DNA from: Pocillopora verrucosa | Lineage: Eukaryota; Cnidaria; Anthozoa; Scleractinia; Pocilloporidae | DNA length: 64,000 nucleotides | Reading direction: 5' to 3' | Assembly: GCF_036669915.1 (NCBI RefSeq) | Contig: NC_089318.1 | Coordinates: 6,873,849-6,937,848 of the forward strand | Shown: positions 23,331 through 33,885 of the stretch, piece after piece | Position numbering within the stretch: the first letter of the stretch is position 1 | Layout: every line of letters begins with the position of its first letter | Notes under the pieces: model-generated | Seen by the model: only the letters and a program-made list of their open reading frames with translations | What the model was told of the DNA's origin: nothing | Database searches by the model: none | Position numbers and translations under genes: made by a program

Positions 23331-23629
23331 ATTTTATGCCAAAGCCGGTAGAGCAAGTGACAAAAAACCGGGCTTCCCCTTTGCTCAAGGTCTGGATCCA
23401 CTACTGCATACCTCCCTTGTAATTTCAGAGACAACTTGCCAACTTGCTCAACTCGTGGCGTTGAAAAATTGCTTCGCTGGCAGCTCAAAAAGATCATCGG
23501 CAGAGTCATCGGTATTACTATCATTTCAGATTCAATAGTTGGACTGTACCCTTGCTGAACTTCTATATACCTAAGTCCATGAATTGGCAACGAATCACCA
23601 GTACAACATTCATTAATTAAACGCAAATT

Positions 23630-23875
23630 CTTGTGCTTGAAATGAAGTATCTTTCAACTCGCTTCGTTTCGCATTTTCTCTTTCCTTTCGGCATTGAAGT
23701 TGATGATCTATCAGCTTGTCCGACGGACACAGTTCCTCGCATGTTTCACATGGTAAAGCGATGAAATTCTTTCGCTTTCGTGCGCCAATTTTTTTCCGCT
23801 TTGGTCGGCGCTTGAGGCCGCCTGATCGCTTGACCTTCCGTCTGTTTTGACGAAAGCTTTTCGCCCGTCATTCAT
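23630..23875 (-). pseudogene. Short TRAFD1-like zinc-finger pseudogene, copy T3
   Basis: Reverse ATG at 23875 reads MNDGRKAFVKTDGRSS and SGKKLAHESE, then an indel near 23765 shifts the frame just before the finger. The finger itself is intact in another frame: LPCETCEELCPSDKL followed by IDHQLQC, with all three Cys and the His. Only this copy keeps a complete C2HC set, so it best represents the ancestral short subtype. It faces TM-A copy 5 (25260) across 1.4 kb. Confidence 0.6.
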
Positions 23876-24042
23876 TCTTGTTTCTAAGAGATCATTTACG
23901 TGACTTGATCATTTTAGAACGGAAATCTCGCTGTTGTAATTGGTGGAAACGCTCCATCAATATCTTCCGTCGCTACAGCTGATCTTTTAGCGATTAAACT
24001 TCTGATCCGCTTTTCTTTGTCAGTCATTTCAGGTCTTCTAAT

Positions 24043-24273
24043 AAAATAAATGGTTTGAACCCAGGAGTATCAGTAGTTCGTATAGTGTGATCGTCCGGGT
24101 GAGTGTAGTTCTGAAAAGAACTGTTGTTGGTGACTGACGTTTCGACAAACTGTGCGGAAGTCATCTTCAGAGTCAAGATGAAGATGACTTCCGCACAGGT
24201 TGTCGAAACGTCAGTCACCAACAACAGTTCTTTTCAGAACTACACTCACCCGGACGATCACACTATACGAACT
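24043..24273. mobile_element. Foldback insertion with hammerhead-like core and 12-bp target duplication (Penelope-like)
   Basis: Two arms of ~90 bp (about 24075-24165 and 24180-24273) are near-perfect inverted copies around a short centre. The direct repeat AGGTCTTCTAAT flanks the insertion at 24031-24042 and 24274-24285, and the paralogous empty site near 11281 has it once. Reading the - strand of the left arm gives CTGAAGA (24170 to 24164), a GAC/GTC-closed helix, then GAAACGTC, the invariant parts of a hammerhead ribozyme. Penelope-like elements are known to carry hammerheads in their terminal repeats, so this is probably a partial, inverted Penelope terminal repeat. Confidence 0.65.
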
Positions 24274-25259
24274 AGGTCTTCTAATGTTAATATATTAGTT
24301 ATATTCCTTTTTCAAATGCACACGAGGCTCGGATTTCTTTGTGAAATAATATGTATTGCTCTTCTTGTAAACTGGTCAAATCTCTCTCTTATCCCTCAAC
24401 CCCATCTAAATCAAATGCTGAAATCTTCCTACAATAAGAGTTTAGATCATTGGATGACTTCGTCAGTTGTCTGCGGTAAAGTCAAATTTGGCAACTGCAT
24501 TGACCTCTTCGCATTTTTATGCTTCCTGCATTACTGTATAAATGTCGCTCACCACTTTGAGAAGTAATATTCCGGTTTTTTACTTTTAAATAAACGTTGT
24601 GGAAGTAAAATGCACGAACGTGGGCGGCATTTCGGGGGAGCTAAACAAGTTCTCCTTCGTCACGATTTTTACCATAACGAAGGTAAATACACATTGATAT
24701 TTTCATTTTTTATTCATCTATTTATATTTTTCATGCACAGTTAATTTAGCGCCAGATTGTCTGTATTTCTTGCATTTTTGATTGAAATATATTTTTATAT
24801 ATGAAACAGTCTGATTCATCTAATTTTTCACGTTCCAACCTTATTTCGGTCTTTTCTACCGAGCACCATTTTCGGCGATCGTTCGGTGAAGAACAAATCA
24901 GGCACGTGGAAAATTTCTCTTCTCCGTCGGTGCAGTTTTCCGGGATGAAATCTAACAGTTATTTTCGTGTCATATGTCGGTATTTGTAGGGCATTCCTTG
25001 ACGAAAACACACTAGTAAATCACTGATTCATTGGGAGTACTAATATTCTACCTGTCTGTGCGTGGGAGTGGGTGTTGTAGATATCTTGGTTGAGAAATGC
25101 GTGGAACGTGGCTCTCATGGAATCATAAACCAATCAACTTGCGTTCTTTTAGGCGCGTAGCAAAAACCCTTGGTAAATCACTGATTCAGTAGTATTAATA
25201 TTCTACCTGTCTATGTGTGGGAGTTGGGTGTAGTAGAGATCTACAGTTTTATTAGTACA

Positions 25260-25538
25260 ATGTCAGTTATTGAGATCGTGAGCGTGGCCTGTCTCTTTAT
25301 TTTGCTCTTAATAATTTTTTTCGTCGTTAAGAACCACTTAGTCTTGATGCAGTTGGGGCAGCAACGAGCGGAGCAGGACGGTGCCATGCATGTTATACCG
25401 CATCAGAGAAGAGTTCTGGAGACAGAAGGAAACTACATCGGGACAGCGATTGGTATACAGCGTATGGCTGTGCAGCCAAGTACAATTTTCCATCAAAGAA
25501 TCGCAAATCGCCCACTTCCTCGAGAAAATGATGAATAA
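25260..25538 (+). CDS. TM-A copy 5, short subtype (92 aa)
   Basis: Almost identical to copy 3: MSVIEIVSVACLF with a membrane span at ~6-23, then QQRAEQDGAM joined directly to HVIPHQRR, and ending RPLPRENDE. The ATG lies in the shared short-subtype leader (TCTACAGTTTTATTAGTACA). An upstream in-frame TTG would add 15 residues but is not conserved in the long subtype. A GTGAGA donor follows the stop. The related element E2 lies downstream at exactly the site that E1 occupies after copy 3. Confidence 0.65.
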   Translation: MSVIEIVSVACLFILLLIIFFVVKNHLVLMQLGQQRAEQDGAMHVIPHQRRVLETEGNYIGTAIGIQRMAVQPSTIFHQRIANRPLPRENDE

Positions 25539-26116
25539 CTCATTTCAAAAAAGGTGAGAGAAATTAGTCAGGCAGTTTTACACTCCTTTTTCCAATTTCC
25601 TGTGCTGCTCTTTCAAGCCACTCCTATGGCCAGTTTTTTCGATATTGAAAATAAATTATTTTATTGCTCGATAAGCTGTTTACATTTTTAAATCACTGTA
25701 TTGAAGTACGCAATCGAAAGCAAGCAGAAATAAACAGCAAACAAATAAAGAAGAGGCATCATGCAAAATATTTTAATTTCAATTAATATTTTAATTGTTG
25801 TCTTTTTCAGAGCTGACCTTTTTACATCATGTATCCGTTTTTAACACCGAATCATCATATCAGAGACGGGAAAGAAATACAGTGATACAGTGAAATACAG
25901 TGACTGCTCTTATTGTCATCCATTCATGTTAATCAGGGTTCCAAGAACCGTCTCAGCTTGTACTCTTTGAGTTTTCAACATATTTCCATAATTATTAAGA
26001 GCTAATGTCAGCTTGTATCAGACAAGCAGCGGCAAGTCACCCAAAATTCGCCTTCACTCCTACTTTCATATTTTGTAGCCCAATATGTCCCATTAATTGT
26101 GATGTAGTTTTTTTGT

Positions 26117-28573
26117 GAGGCGAACTCAAAGTCCGGCAAAATTTATTTGCTAGCGACCACGAAATATACATGGTGTGCCTACTTGTCGCCACCGTTTACT
26201 AGTATAAATCACTACAATTTGTAAAAAGAAATCTAGCATAACACTCTTACCTTGATTATTTATGATTCATTAGCCTTTTCGATGATCACGTGATGCTCTA
26301 CCATCCAGTTTATATATCTTCTTCATCTTATTATATCAGTTGCATGACAAGCGTGACAAATATAAATTCAAAGATGAATCAACCTCCGAAATACCAAGAG
26401 ATGGCGTCTCGTCAGACTTGGGTCTCGATTGGGAATTGATCAATATGCTATCAAAAATATAGACAGAGGCAGAGTTTTCTATACTAATGTTTGAACACTT
26501 TGTTGGCTTCCCGCCGTCTGGCGGGACGCGTAATTATGCACACGGTGGTAAAGGGCCCTTTCGCACTAGCTACTAAATGCTGACCAAATTTGTTTCTCTT
26601 CACCAAAAATCCCATCAGAATTTGTCCTTGCTAAGTTAAAAGTGTGCTGCACGTATCAGCATCTCCGGGGGACCCCTATACATAACAGGGCGGGGGTGTG
26701 CACCGGGAATTTCGAAAACGACCCCAATAAAATTAAAAAAATAAAATGAGTCTCATCCGTGTGGGAGCGGCAACAATTAATGTCTACCCCTAAAAAGTAC
26801 CAGTTCAAACATAAAAAATTGAAAAATCCCCAAAAATAAAAACTCCTTTATCGATGTGCTCTAGAGGCTCAAGTCAGATCATTAAAATCGTCTAAGTAAT
26901 GCTTATTTCAGGTATCTTATTGAGCGAAAAACGCGGGTAGACAGGGTAAAAGGTAGATAAACATCCTCACCCACCAATTTTTTCGCCTTCCCCCGTTAGC
27001 ACCTAAAGACAAAAAATGTAATTTACCAACTACGAGCTGTCAATCTCACTCCTTAAAATTCACGTGAACTGGTTAATTACTTATTTGGTAGGGAATAAAA
27101 TAACTGTACGTCTGCATTTGTTAAACAGACTATTCAAGAGCATCCAGAACTCGATGTGTGTACTTCTAGTACATTGAGTATTCTTTTGCAACATAGCCAA
27201 AGATCTTGCGATATTTCCTGTTCAAGCTTCTTTTCCTTTCAAAGAGGCATCAGAATTATTTTCATGTCAAATTTGCAGTAAACTGCTTGCGTGTCACCCT
27301 TTGTTTTCAAGGTGTCCGACCAGGTATGACTGAAAAAGGCACCTCGCTTTGATAGGAATCCTTTTGTTGTTGCTTCTTACTTCCTGAAATTATCACTTGA
27401 AATTCGCTCGGTAGTACAAAAACAAAAAAAAACAAAACCAAAACGTGAGTAATACATATAAATCCAAATTCTTTTATCACATGAAAGGTTGTGGGACCTG
27501 ATCGCATTTAAGGGACGGACCCCCAAAAATATCGAGTACAGCCTTAAAGGAAGTGGACACATCGCGCAATTAGCAAAAGTCCCCCCTCCCCCCTCCCCCT
27601 CAAAAGTCAAATGGTCCATCTCCAAGGTACCTTTTACATAATTCCAAAACGAGTTTCGTTCTGGAACAAAAGAATTTCATATCGTGTTTACATGCAAGAT
27701 AATTCAGCCTGTAAAAACAAGTATTTATGTCCTTTCCTGTATTTTTCTACGCTTCCCTCGCTCCTAAAGAGGATTCATACAGGAATGTGAGAAATCCTCG
27801 CAGCTAAGAACACTACTGAAACGAGTAGTTGAAAATAGGACCTGAAAAAAAATTTCAGGCCTGTACGGGATTTGAACCCATGACCTCTGCGATACCGGTG
27901 CAACGCTTTACCAACTGGGAGCGGATCAATATGTTGGGTCCAAATATACCATCCAAGTTATGAATAATGATTTTAGATATACGAAATTCATTTTGCACTG
28001 TGGTGAAGAAACGAATGTAAGAGATCCTCGCAGCTAAGAACACCACTATAAGTGTCGTACCGCGTTTACACTATACATGTACAAAAGGTCGTCCACAATG
28101 AGTGTTTCGTTCTGGAATGAAAACACCCAATAAACTCATTCAGAAATGACTTGTTTCGAAAGAATTTTACCCCGGTATCATGTGGCAACCGGGATGAACT
28201 CGTTTTTGAACAAAACTCACTCCGATATCATGTAAAAGGTCCCTTAAAGTTTTTATTCCCAGAGCATCACGCTTTGCTCTCCTTTCTGAATGCTTTAAAT
28301 TTCAATAGCGTTGAAGCAACAACCCGCCTTTAATTGCTTCACTGCCACTGAAACGATTCCTGACCGCATAAAGCACATACTCTAATATTTTTAATTTAAC
28401 ATAAACAAAAATTTTTATAAAGGGTAAATATTTGTGTCGATATCAATTATTGCGTGACTAGCTTTTTTACAAATTGTAGTGATTTATGCCAGTAAACGGT
28501 GGCGACAAAGTAGGCACACCATGTATATTTCAGTCGCTAGCGAGTAAATTTTGCCGGACTTTGAGTTCGTCTC
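26117..28573. mobile_element. Nested inverted-repeat element inside E2
   Basis: CGAACTCAAAGTCCGGCAAA near 26121 is inverted at about 28545-28569. The match continues for over 100 bases (CTAGCGACCACGAAATATAC, GTGCCTACTTGTCGCCACCG, CACTACAATTTGTAAAAA and their complements around 28460-28545). The ~2.2 kb interior holds no recognised transposase. The outer few bases (GTGAG) are also inverted, so the exact target-site duplication is uncertain. Confidence 0.6.
27790..28045 (-). mobile_element. tRNA-derived SINE-like sequence
   Basis: On the - strand, CAGTTGGTAAAGCG resembles a tRNA A-box/D-arm and GGGTTCAAATCCCGTACAGG a B-box and T-arm, in tRNA-like order and spacing, followed by non-tRNA sequence. 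The 3' part (CTTAGCTGCGAGGAT) occurs twice, at about 27797-27811 and 28022-28036, suggesting tandem or dimeric copies. No complete cloverleaf with an acceptor stem is present, so it is a SINE rather than a functional tRNA gene. Confidence 0.55.
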
Positions 28574-29288
28574 ACGATAGAACAACACAAATACACAAGG
28601 AAATTTTTACAGCAACTTTATAACTATCCTTACGTCTTTAAAAAGCTAGAAGCTCAGTAGATTCTGTCATATCGGTCATTGTTGAAACTGTCTTTGTTTT
28701 GATGCTTCTTTTCGACATAGGAAAAGTATGTCGGACATAAATATTTACGAAAGAAATACCAGAGGTCAAGTAAATTCGTTACAAGAGGACACACAAATCG
28801 GGTAAAATTTACGGTGAAAATTTGCATATTTGAGCGGTCGAACGAAAAAATAATTTCTCGAAAACTAAAATATATTTTCACAAAAAATTACACCACAATT
28901 ATTAGAACGTATTGGGCTACAAACTATGAAAGTAGGAGTGAAAATTGTTCGATGGATGTTGACATCTTCTCTTAACAGTTTTACGAAACACTTGAACGAA
29001 AATTCTAAGTTAAAAATCACTCATCCGCAGCTTGGAAGCTTAGCTTTAAACGAAAAAAATTCTCTAGGCTCAGAAAACGGTAGACAACGAAAATATCAAT
29101 GAAGGATGCTTACAAAGCATAAACCAAATTTGTAATGCGAATCTATAATCGGGGTAAATGAACAGTTATCAGGCACGCCAATATTACCATACGGAAAGAA
29201 AACAAAGATGGGCAACCCTGTATGGATTAAATAATAAATTATTGCAGATAAATTTCGTTAAAATTGTAAATGCTGATTATTGAGTTGA

Positions 29289-29565
29289 TTAATAAAGAAT
29301 AATACTGCATGGATATTTGAACTGTAACGCTGTTTTCGGTTTATGTAAATCTCTACAGTCTGTTGTATTTATTGCGTTTTGTTTGATCTTAATGTGAGTC
29401 CAATCTACTGCCCCACGACGTTGTAAACTGAACATGAGCTTTTCAAATTGAGCCACCAGTTCCCTTACTCCATGAAAGGAAGTTTTATGCGAGTTCATCG
29501 GGCCCAAATACCAAATTATTGCAGTACATATCTCCCTGACAATTTTAGAGGCAACTTGCCAAATC
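29289..29565 (-). pseudogene. PIF/Harbinger transposase fragment 5
   Basis: The reverse frame contains ELVAQFEKLMFSLQRRGAVD, THIKIKQNAINTTDCRDLHK and PKTAL, the same block as the other four fragments but shifted and with the first catalytic Asp region distorted. An upstream segment (SKIVREICTAII-like, from about 29510-29550) is also present. No element ends are visible. Confidence 0.5.
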
Positions 29566-29569
29566 GCTC

Positions 29570-30140
29570 TTTACGGCGTTGAAAACTAAAGCCCTCCAGT
29601 AGCAGTTACAGATTACTGATAAGCTGCGAGGCAGAATGAGGAAAAAAAAAAAGAGGAAGAGATTCGAGAAAAAAAGCCAGACAAAGAAAACACTACCAGT
29701 AGACAAAATATACCATGAAGAAACGAAGTGCATAATGAAGATAAACATCAGCAATAAAAATTTGAATAAGAACATGAACGAGGATTGTAAGAGCAGCGAA
29801 AAAAACAACATAAATTTTACCGTTCAAAGCCTAGTGTGCATGATTTCTATTCATAATATTCTTATTTCTTATGTTGACGATTCCCGTTTTCAAAATAATC
29901 AAAAAATTCCTTTATAATGATTAATAACTATGTTAAGAATGAAAACATCAGTTTCACAATATCTTTATATGTGATCATTTGTCAATGACGAAACTGCCAA
30001 CTTCTAAAACTGCTTTAGTGTTTGTTTTTTTTCTTTTGTTTGAACTGTGCCACGGTGAAAATTTCTCAGAATTATCCGCTACCGCCTGGGGCGATCATTC
30101 TTATTAATCTCTTCTCGTTTGCTGCCACAACTGATTCGGC
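29570..30140. other. A-rich block upstream of TM-B copy 3; no gene
   Basis: An A-rich, Lys-coding low-complexity stretch (about 29636-29700) followed by conserved sequence (GCCTAGTGTGCATGATTTCT). The same block recurs upstream of the TM-B copies at 34954 (34180-34560) and 44756 (43800-44400). Open frames across it are not conserved, so it is treated as non-coding TM-B upstream sequence. Confidence 0.45.
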
Positions 30141-30147
30141 CTTTGCC

Positions 30148-30153
30148 TATAAA
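30148..30153 (+). promoter_or_regulatory. TATA-box candidate of TM-B copy 3
   Basis: TATAAA in the family context GCCTATAAACACAAACCCTA. It is farther from the start (about 330 bp) than in other copies because part of the leader is duplicated between about 30200 and 30470. Confidence 0.35.
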
Positions 30154-30476
30154 CACAAACCCTAGTGTATCTGGAGGAGAGAGAGAGAGTTAATGAATAA
30201 CTAAGAAGTCCTATTTTTTATTAAAAACAATATTTAATCTCCTTCCTGGGCTTTTCTTTAAAGGCTTGTTTCAATTTTGCCGCAGGAACGTCAATATAGT
30301 ACCTCTCAGAAAGGTCGGGGTTTTTACTTTGACGAAAACAAAAGTCATAAATATTAAATGAGGTTCAGTTAAGTTGCCATCGCCGGAAGTCGGTTTATGA
30401 ATTTGTAAGAAGTTCAGTTTTAATCAAAATACATTTTATCCCCTGCTGGGCTCATCTTTAGAAGCTTATTCAATTC

Positions 30477-30739
30477 ATGGATATTAAGCCACTTAACGCT
30501 GCTTTCTGTACTATCAAACTCATCCACATGGTAAGAAACATGCAAGCACCAGGGAATCAAGGAACTACTACGCAACCCACATTAACCATTCATGAATAGA
30601 ATGCCTTAGGAACAGCCAGGGAACTCACTCTTCGTCTTAGCGGAGCCGTGGAAAGGACGGAACAACACGGAAATACAACCGCCGGTGGTGTAACTGCAAG
30701 AAGACGACATCCACAAGAACACGACGAACGTTTTTCGTA
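30477..30739 (+). pseudogene. TM-B copy 3, span deleted and nonsense-mutated
   Basis: Starts MDIKPLNAAF, but ~20 bases encoding the membrane span (the region for LMVVVTC) are deleted, leaving TIKLIHMVRNM. A TAG replaces the codon after HE (GATCAG changed to GAATAG), ending translation after ~40 residues. The rest of the tail is still clearly readable through RRRHPQEHDERFS to a TAA at 30737-30739, so decay is recent. Confidence 0.65.
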
Positions 30740-31129
30740 AAAAAGTAAGACAATTGAATGCCTTTTTTTTCATTTTTTGTCATCGTACTTTCTATCATAT
30801 TCCTCTTCTCTTATATCTGCACTTGTCTTAGCGGACTCGGGGATGCCTCTTATAACCACTTTTACGGTTGGGAACAAAAACAAATCTCTTCTTGGTTACG
30901 CGCGTGTGTGCTAAACAGAATAACTGAAAGCGCATTTAAACAATTCAGCACCCGACGGCCTCGGTGCAACAATAGGACATAAGAGGATTTTTTAGCTTTT
31001 TAAAATCTGAAAGACTGGAAAATGCATTGTAGCATTTAAGAAAAAATTTACTCTTTCTTTCACCAGATAATTTAAGCAGCTACTCCTTTCCTGTGCGTGA
31101 GGTCATTAGTCTGACGGTAAGAAAAAAAA

Positions 31130-31482
31130 TTATACCTGTACTCGAATTTATGATACACAAACACGGGTTAAATTTGCATATTTCAGCTCTTGCATAATCA
31201 GTTTTGTCGGTCAAGTTCACGACCAGATATTCCTCATCATTTCAAATGGCCATCGTCCATCATCCAGGTCGCAGAAAATGTTTGCCATGAGATCGTAAGG
31301 GGCTCCTTCCATGGTAAAATTCGCAAAAGTGAAGGGGTCATCTTCTCTCCCGTTGTCCAACGGCTTCTGATGAAGCCTCGAGAACCGCAAGCGAGGTCGA
31401 TCACTTCTGTGCAAAGGTTCTTCGTTTTCAGAGGCTGAACCAGAACCCTGAACGCCTTCTCCCTCTCGGATACATTGTTCCT
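31130..31482 (-). pseudogene. TRAFD1-like zinc-finger fragment, copy T4
   Basis: Only the C-terminal ~85 residues of the long subtype remain on the reverse strand: QGSGSASENEEPLHRSD, a RLRFSRLHQKPLDNGREDDP-like stretch, FTFANFTMEGAPYDLM, then the end MMRNIWS with its stop just before 31214. The sequence to the right switches abruptly to the TM-B upstream block near 31482, so all seven fingers are deleted. The segment from 31130 to 31213 is the usual downstream flank. Confidence 0.6.
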
Positions 31483-31861
31483 TGTAAGAGCAGCGAAAAA
31501 AACAACATGAATTTTATCGTTCAAAGCCTGGCGTGCATGGTTTCTCTTCATAATATTCTTAGTTCTTATGCTGACGATTCTCGTTTTCAAAGTAATAAAA
31601 AAATTCCTTCTCTAAACAACTTCCGGTGTACTAGTAATAATGGAAGGAACAATTTAAAATCGTGAGGAAGATTCGACATATTTCTTAACGATACTTGACC
31701 AGCAATAAACATGACACTGGCACGGTCGAAGGACGCTATCCTGTCACTCTTGTGGATTAATCAACCTCGTTCCTTGGGTATTGTTTATCAATGATCGAAT
31801 ATTGGACTTCAATCAGTCACTCTAGCGTGAGTAATATGCACATAACGCGCATATGCGCTCG

Positions 31862-31915
31862 TTATGGCTCTATGACATACACACTAGCTTTAAGGCACAC
31901 ACGCTGGCTTTATAT
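31862..31915 (+). repeat. Short ancestral form of the 20-bp minisatellite
   Basis: Two units of the GCTTTAAGGCACACACGCTG type precede TTTATATCGGCCCTTTAGAG. Expanded arrays of the same unit occur at the equivalent place in two other spacers (38821-38970 and 47761-47945). This copy probably shows the pre-expansion state. Confidence 0.6.
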
Positions 31916-32034
31916 CGGCCCTTTAGAGGAAACTGGTAATCTCAACCATGATGAGCACGTTGACATTCATGAAAATAGGTTTCCAAAACCACGCGTAGAG
32001 GCAGATATCGACAACATTTGATTAGGCCCGTGTC

Positions 32035-32040
32035 TATAAA
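32035..32040 (+). promoter_or_regulatory. TATA-box candidate of TM-B copy 4
   Basis: TATAAA in context GTCTATAAACACAAACCC, 142 bp before the start codon, matching the spacing at copies 5 and 7. Confidence 0.45.
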
Positions 32041-32176
32041 CACAAACCCTAGTACATCTGGAGGAAAAAAGTTTATGAATTACTAAGAATTCTATTTTTC
32101 ATTCAAAATATATTTTTTCCTTGCTGGGCTCTTCTTTAGAGACTTGTTTCAATTTTGCCGCAGGAACTGAACCGTC

Positions 32177-32467
32177 ATGGATACTGAGCCACTCAATGCT
32201 GTTTGCTTCATCTTGGTGGTTGTGGTAACGTGCTATGTTATCAAACTCCACCACATGGTAAGAAACATGCAGGCACCAGGGAATCAGGGAGCTGTTACGG
32301 AACCCACAAGACCCATTCATGATCAGAATGCCTTAGAAACAGCCAGGGAACTCACTCTTCGTCGTAGCGGAGCCGTGGAAAGGACGGAACAACACGGAAA
32401 TACAACCGCCAGCGATGTAACTGCAAGAAGACGACATCCACAAGAACACGACGAGCGTTTTTCGTAA
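32177..32467 (+). CDS. TM-B copy 4: small single-pass membrane protein (96 aa), unknown family
   Basis: I do not recognise this family. MDTEPLNAVC is followed by a hydrophobic span at residues ~8-22 (FILVVVVTCYVI) and a basic edge (KLHHMVRN). The polar tail is rich in Thr, Arg and Gln and ends RRRHPQEHDERFS. Residues after the span are basic, predicting a cytosolic C-terminus (inference). The stop is followed within 6 bases by a GTAAAA donor-like site, and the acceptor side of the family (TTTTAG) is altered here to TTTTCG, so the 3' UTR intron may not be spliced in this copy. A TATA candidate lies 142 bp upstream, and the divergent spacer to a deleted zinc-finger partner lies to the left. Confidence 0.6.
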   Translation: MDTEPLNAVCFILVVVVTCYVIKLHHMVRNMQAPGNQGAVTEPTRPIHDQNALETARELTLRRSGAVERTEQHGNTTASDVTARRRHPQEHDERFS

Positions 32468-33347
32468 AAAAGTAAAACAATTGCATGGCTTTTTTTTATT
32501 TTTGTCATCGTACTTTCTATCATATTCCTCTTCTCTTATATCTGCACTTGTTTTCGTGGACGCGGGGATGCCTCTTATAACCACTTTTACGGTTGGGAAT
32601 AGAAACAAATATCTTGTTGGTTACGCGTTAAATGTGTGTGCTATACAGAATAATTGAAAGCGCATTTAAACAATCCAGCATCCGACGGCCTCAGTGCAAC
32701 AAGAAACTACCTGGCAACAAGTCTTTAATAGCTTTAGCTTTAGTGAGTAAGCTCTCTAGTTACCGGTAACAATTCTTCCTAAAACATTTAGGAAACATGT
32801 AGACACCTGTGGTCATTCAAATTTAGATTAGTTGTAATGCGCACCTTTTTTGACGGGCCATTAACGACATTATCTGATGCTCCAGAGTTTTTGTTTACTT
32901 ATGATGGAATGTAGCTCGCTTGGAAATGATTAATTCTAGAATACTACATTTTACAAAATAACTGAACTAGCGACCTACAGACTTTACAGACTTTTCTCGT
33001 GTTCTCCAAACATCCCGCGTTAGTTATTACGCTGATTAGTTGATGGGTAGTGCTATTTATTGCTCAAATTGTCGTATAGTTGTTTTAAGGTTTGACCTTT
33101 AACGCTTTCGTTCAATGGAACCAAGTAATAATCCGAAATCCACCTCATACAAATTTTCAGTTTTAGAAGGGAAGTATAATCACTTGCTGTATTGAAAAGG
33201 TTCGAGTTACAATGTTTTCTATTTTGACCAACTCCTTCAAAAACACGGTAAGAAAAAAAATTATACCTGTATTTAAACTTATGATACACAAACACGGGTT
33301 AAATTTGCATATTTCAGCTCTTACATAATCAATTTTGTCAGTCAAGT

Positions 33348-33885
33348 TCACGACCACATATTCCTCATTATTTCAAATGGCCATCGTCGATCTTCCAGGT
33401 CGCAGAAAATGTTTGCCATGAGATCATAAGGGGCTCCTTCCATCGTAAAATTCGGAAAAGTGAAGGGGTCATCTTCTCTACCGTTGTTAACTGATCCTGA
33501 TGCAATCTCGAGAACCGGAAGTAAGATCGCTTGTGAACAAACGTTCTTTTCGGAAGCTGAACCAGAACGATGAACGCCATCTCTCTCTTGGATGAATTGT
33601 TCCTGGTGTTCCATCAATTTATCAGGTGGACACAGTTCGCCACAGATTTCACAAGGCAGAGCAACGATGCTGTTGTCTTCTCTTTCGGTCTCAACTGATT
33701 GTCATGCGAGTCCGAGCTTGTGAAATTGTCAGGCGTTTGTACCATTTTACGAAACACACCATCGATATCTTCCACAACAAGAGGGATTTGAGAATCTTCT
33801 GTTTCCTCCAGACGCTGGCATTCCCGTTGATGAGCATTAAGCGAGGAAATCGCCGATCTCAATTCTTTTATTTCGTAATTGCTAG
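33348..33885 (-). pseudogene. TRAFD1-like zinc-finger pseudogene, copy T5
   Basis: The reverse strand keeps the linker and C-terminal part of the long subtype: HQRECQRLEETEDSQIPLVV, TPDNFTSSDSHD, then ASLLCLVKSVANCVHLIN in the wrong frame over the last-finger region, then FTFPNFTMEGAPYDLM and RNMWS. An insertion near 33695 (ACTGATTGTC in place of ATTGTC) shifts the frame. The five N-terminal fingers are replaced by unrelated sequence from ~33840, the same replacement as in copy T7 (43220-43310). The truncation therefore predates the duplication that made T5 and T7. Confidence 0.6.

Larger units (their letters stand above)
25999..28972. mobile_element. Long-inverted-repeat element E2 with TTAA flanks (2.97 kb)
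   Basis: The left end GAGCTAATGTCAGCTTG and the following ~110 bases match the left end of E1. The right end (ACACCACAATTATTAGAACG region through GTTGACATCTTCTC) is the inverted counterpart. TTAA flanks both sides (25995-25998 and 28973-28976). Its interior differs from E1 and contains a second inverted-repeat element (26117-28573) and a SINE. No transposase is visible. Its position downstream of TM-A copy 5 matches E1 after copy 3. Confidence 0.65.

Noticed and set aside
24801..24989. 62-codon frame MKQSDSSNFSRSN
   Set aside because: The paralogue at about 11822 carries a one-base insertion that shifts the frame and stops early; not conserved as coding.
29636..29917. Lys-rich 93-codon frame
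   Set aside because: Arises from A-rich low-complexity sequence; the paralogous blocks at 34180 and 43800 do not keep the frame.
30758..30982. 74-codon frame with a hydrophobic, signal-like N-terminus
   Set aside because: It covers the 3' UTR intron of TM-B copy 3; the same region in copies 4, 5, 7 and 8 has no such frame.
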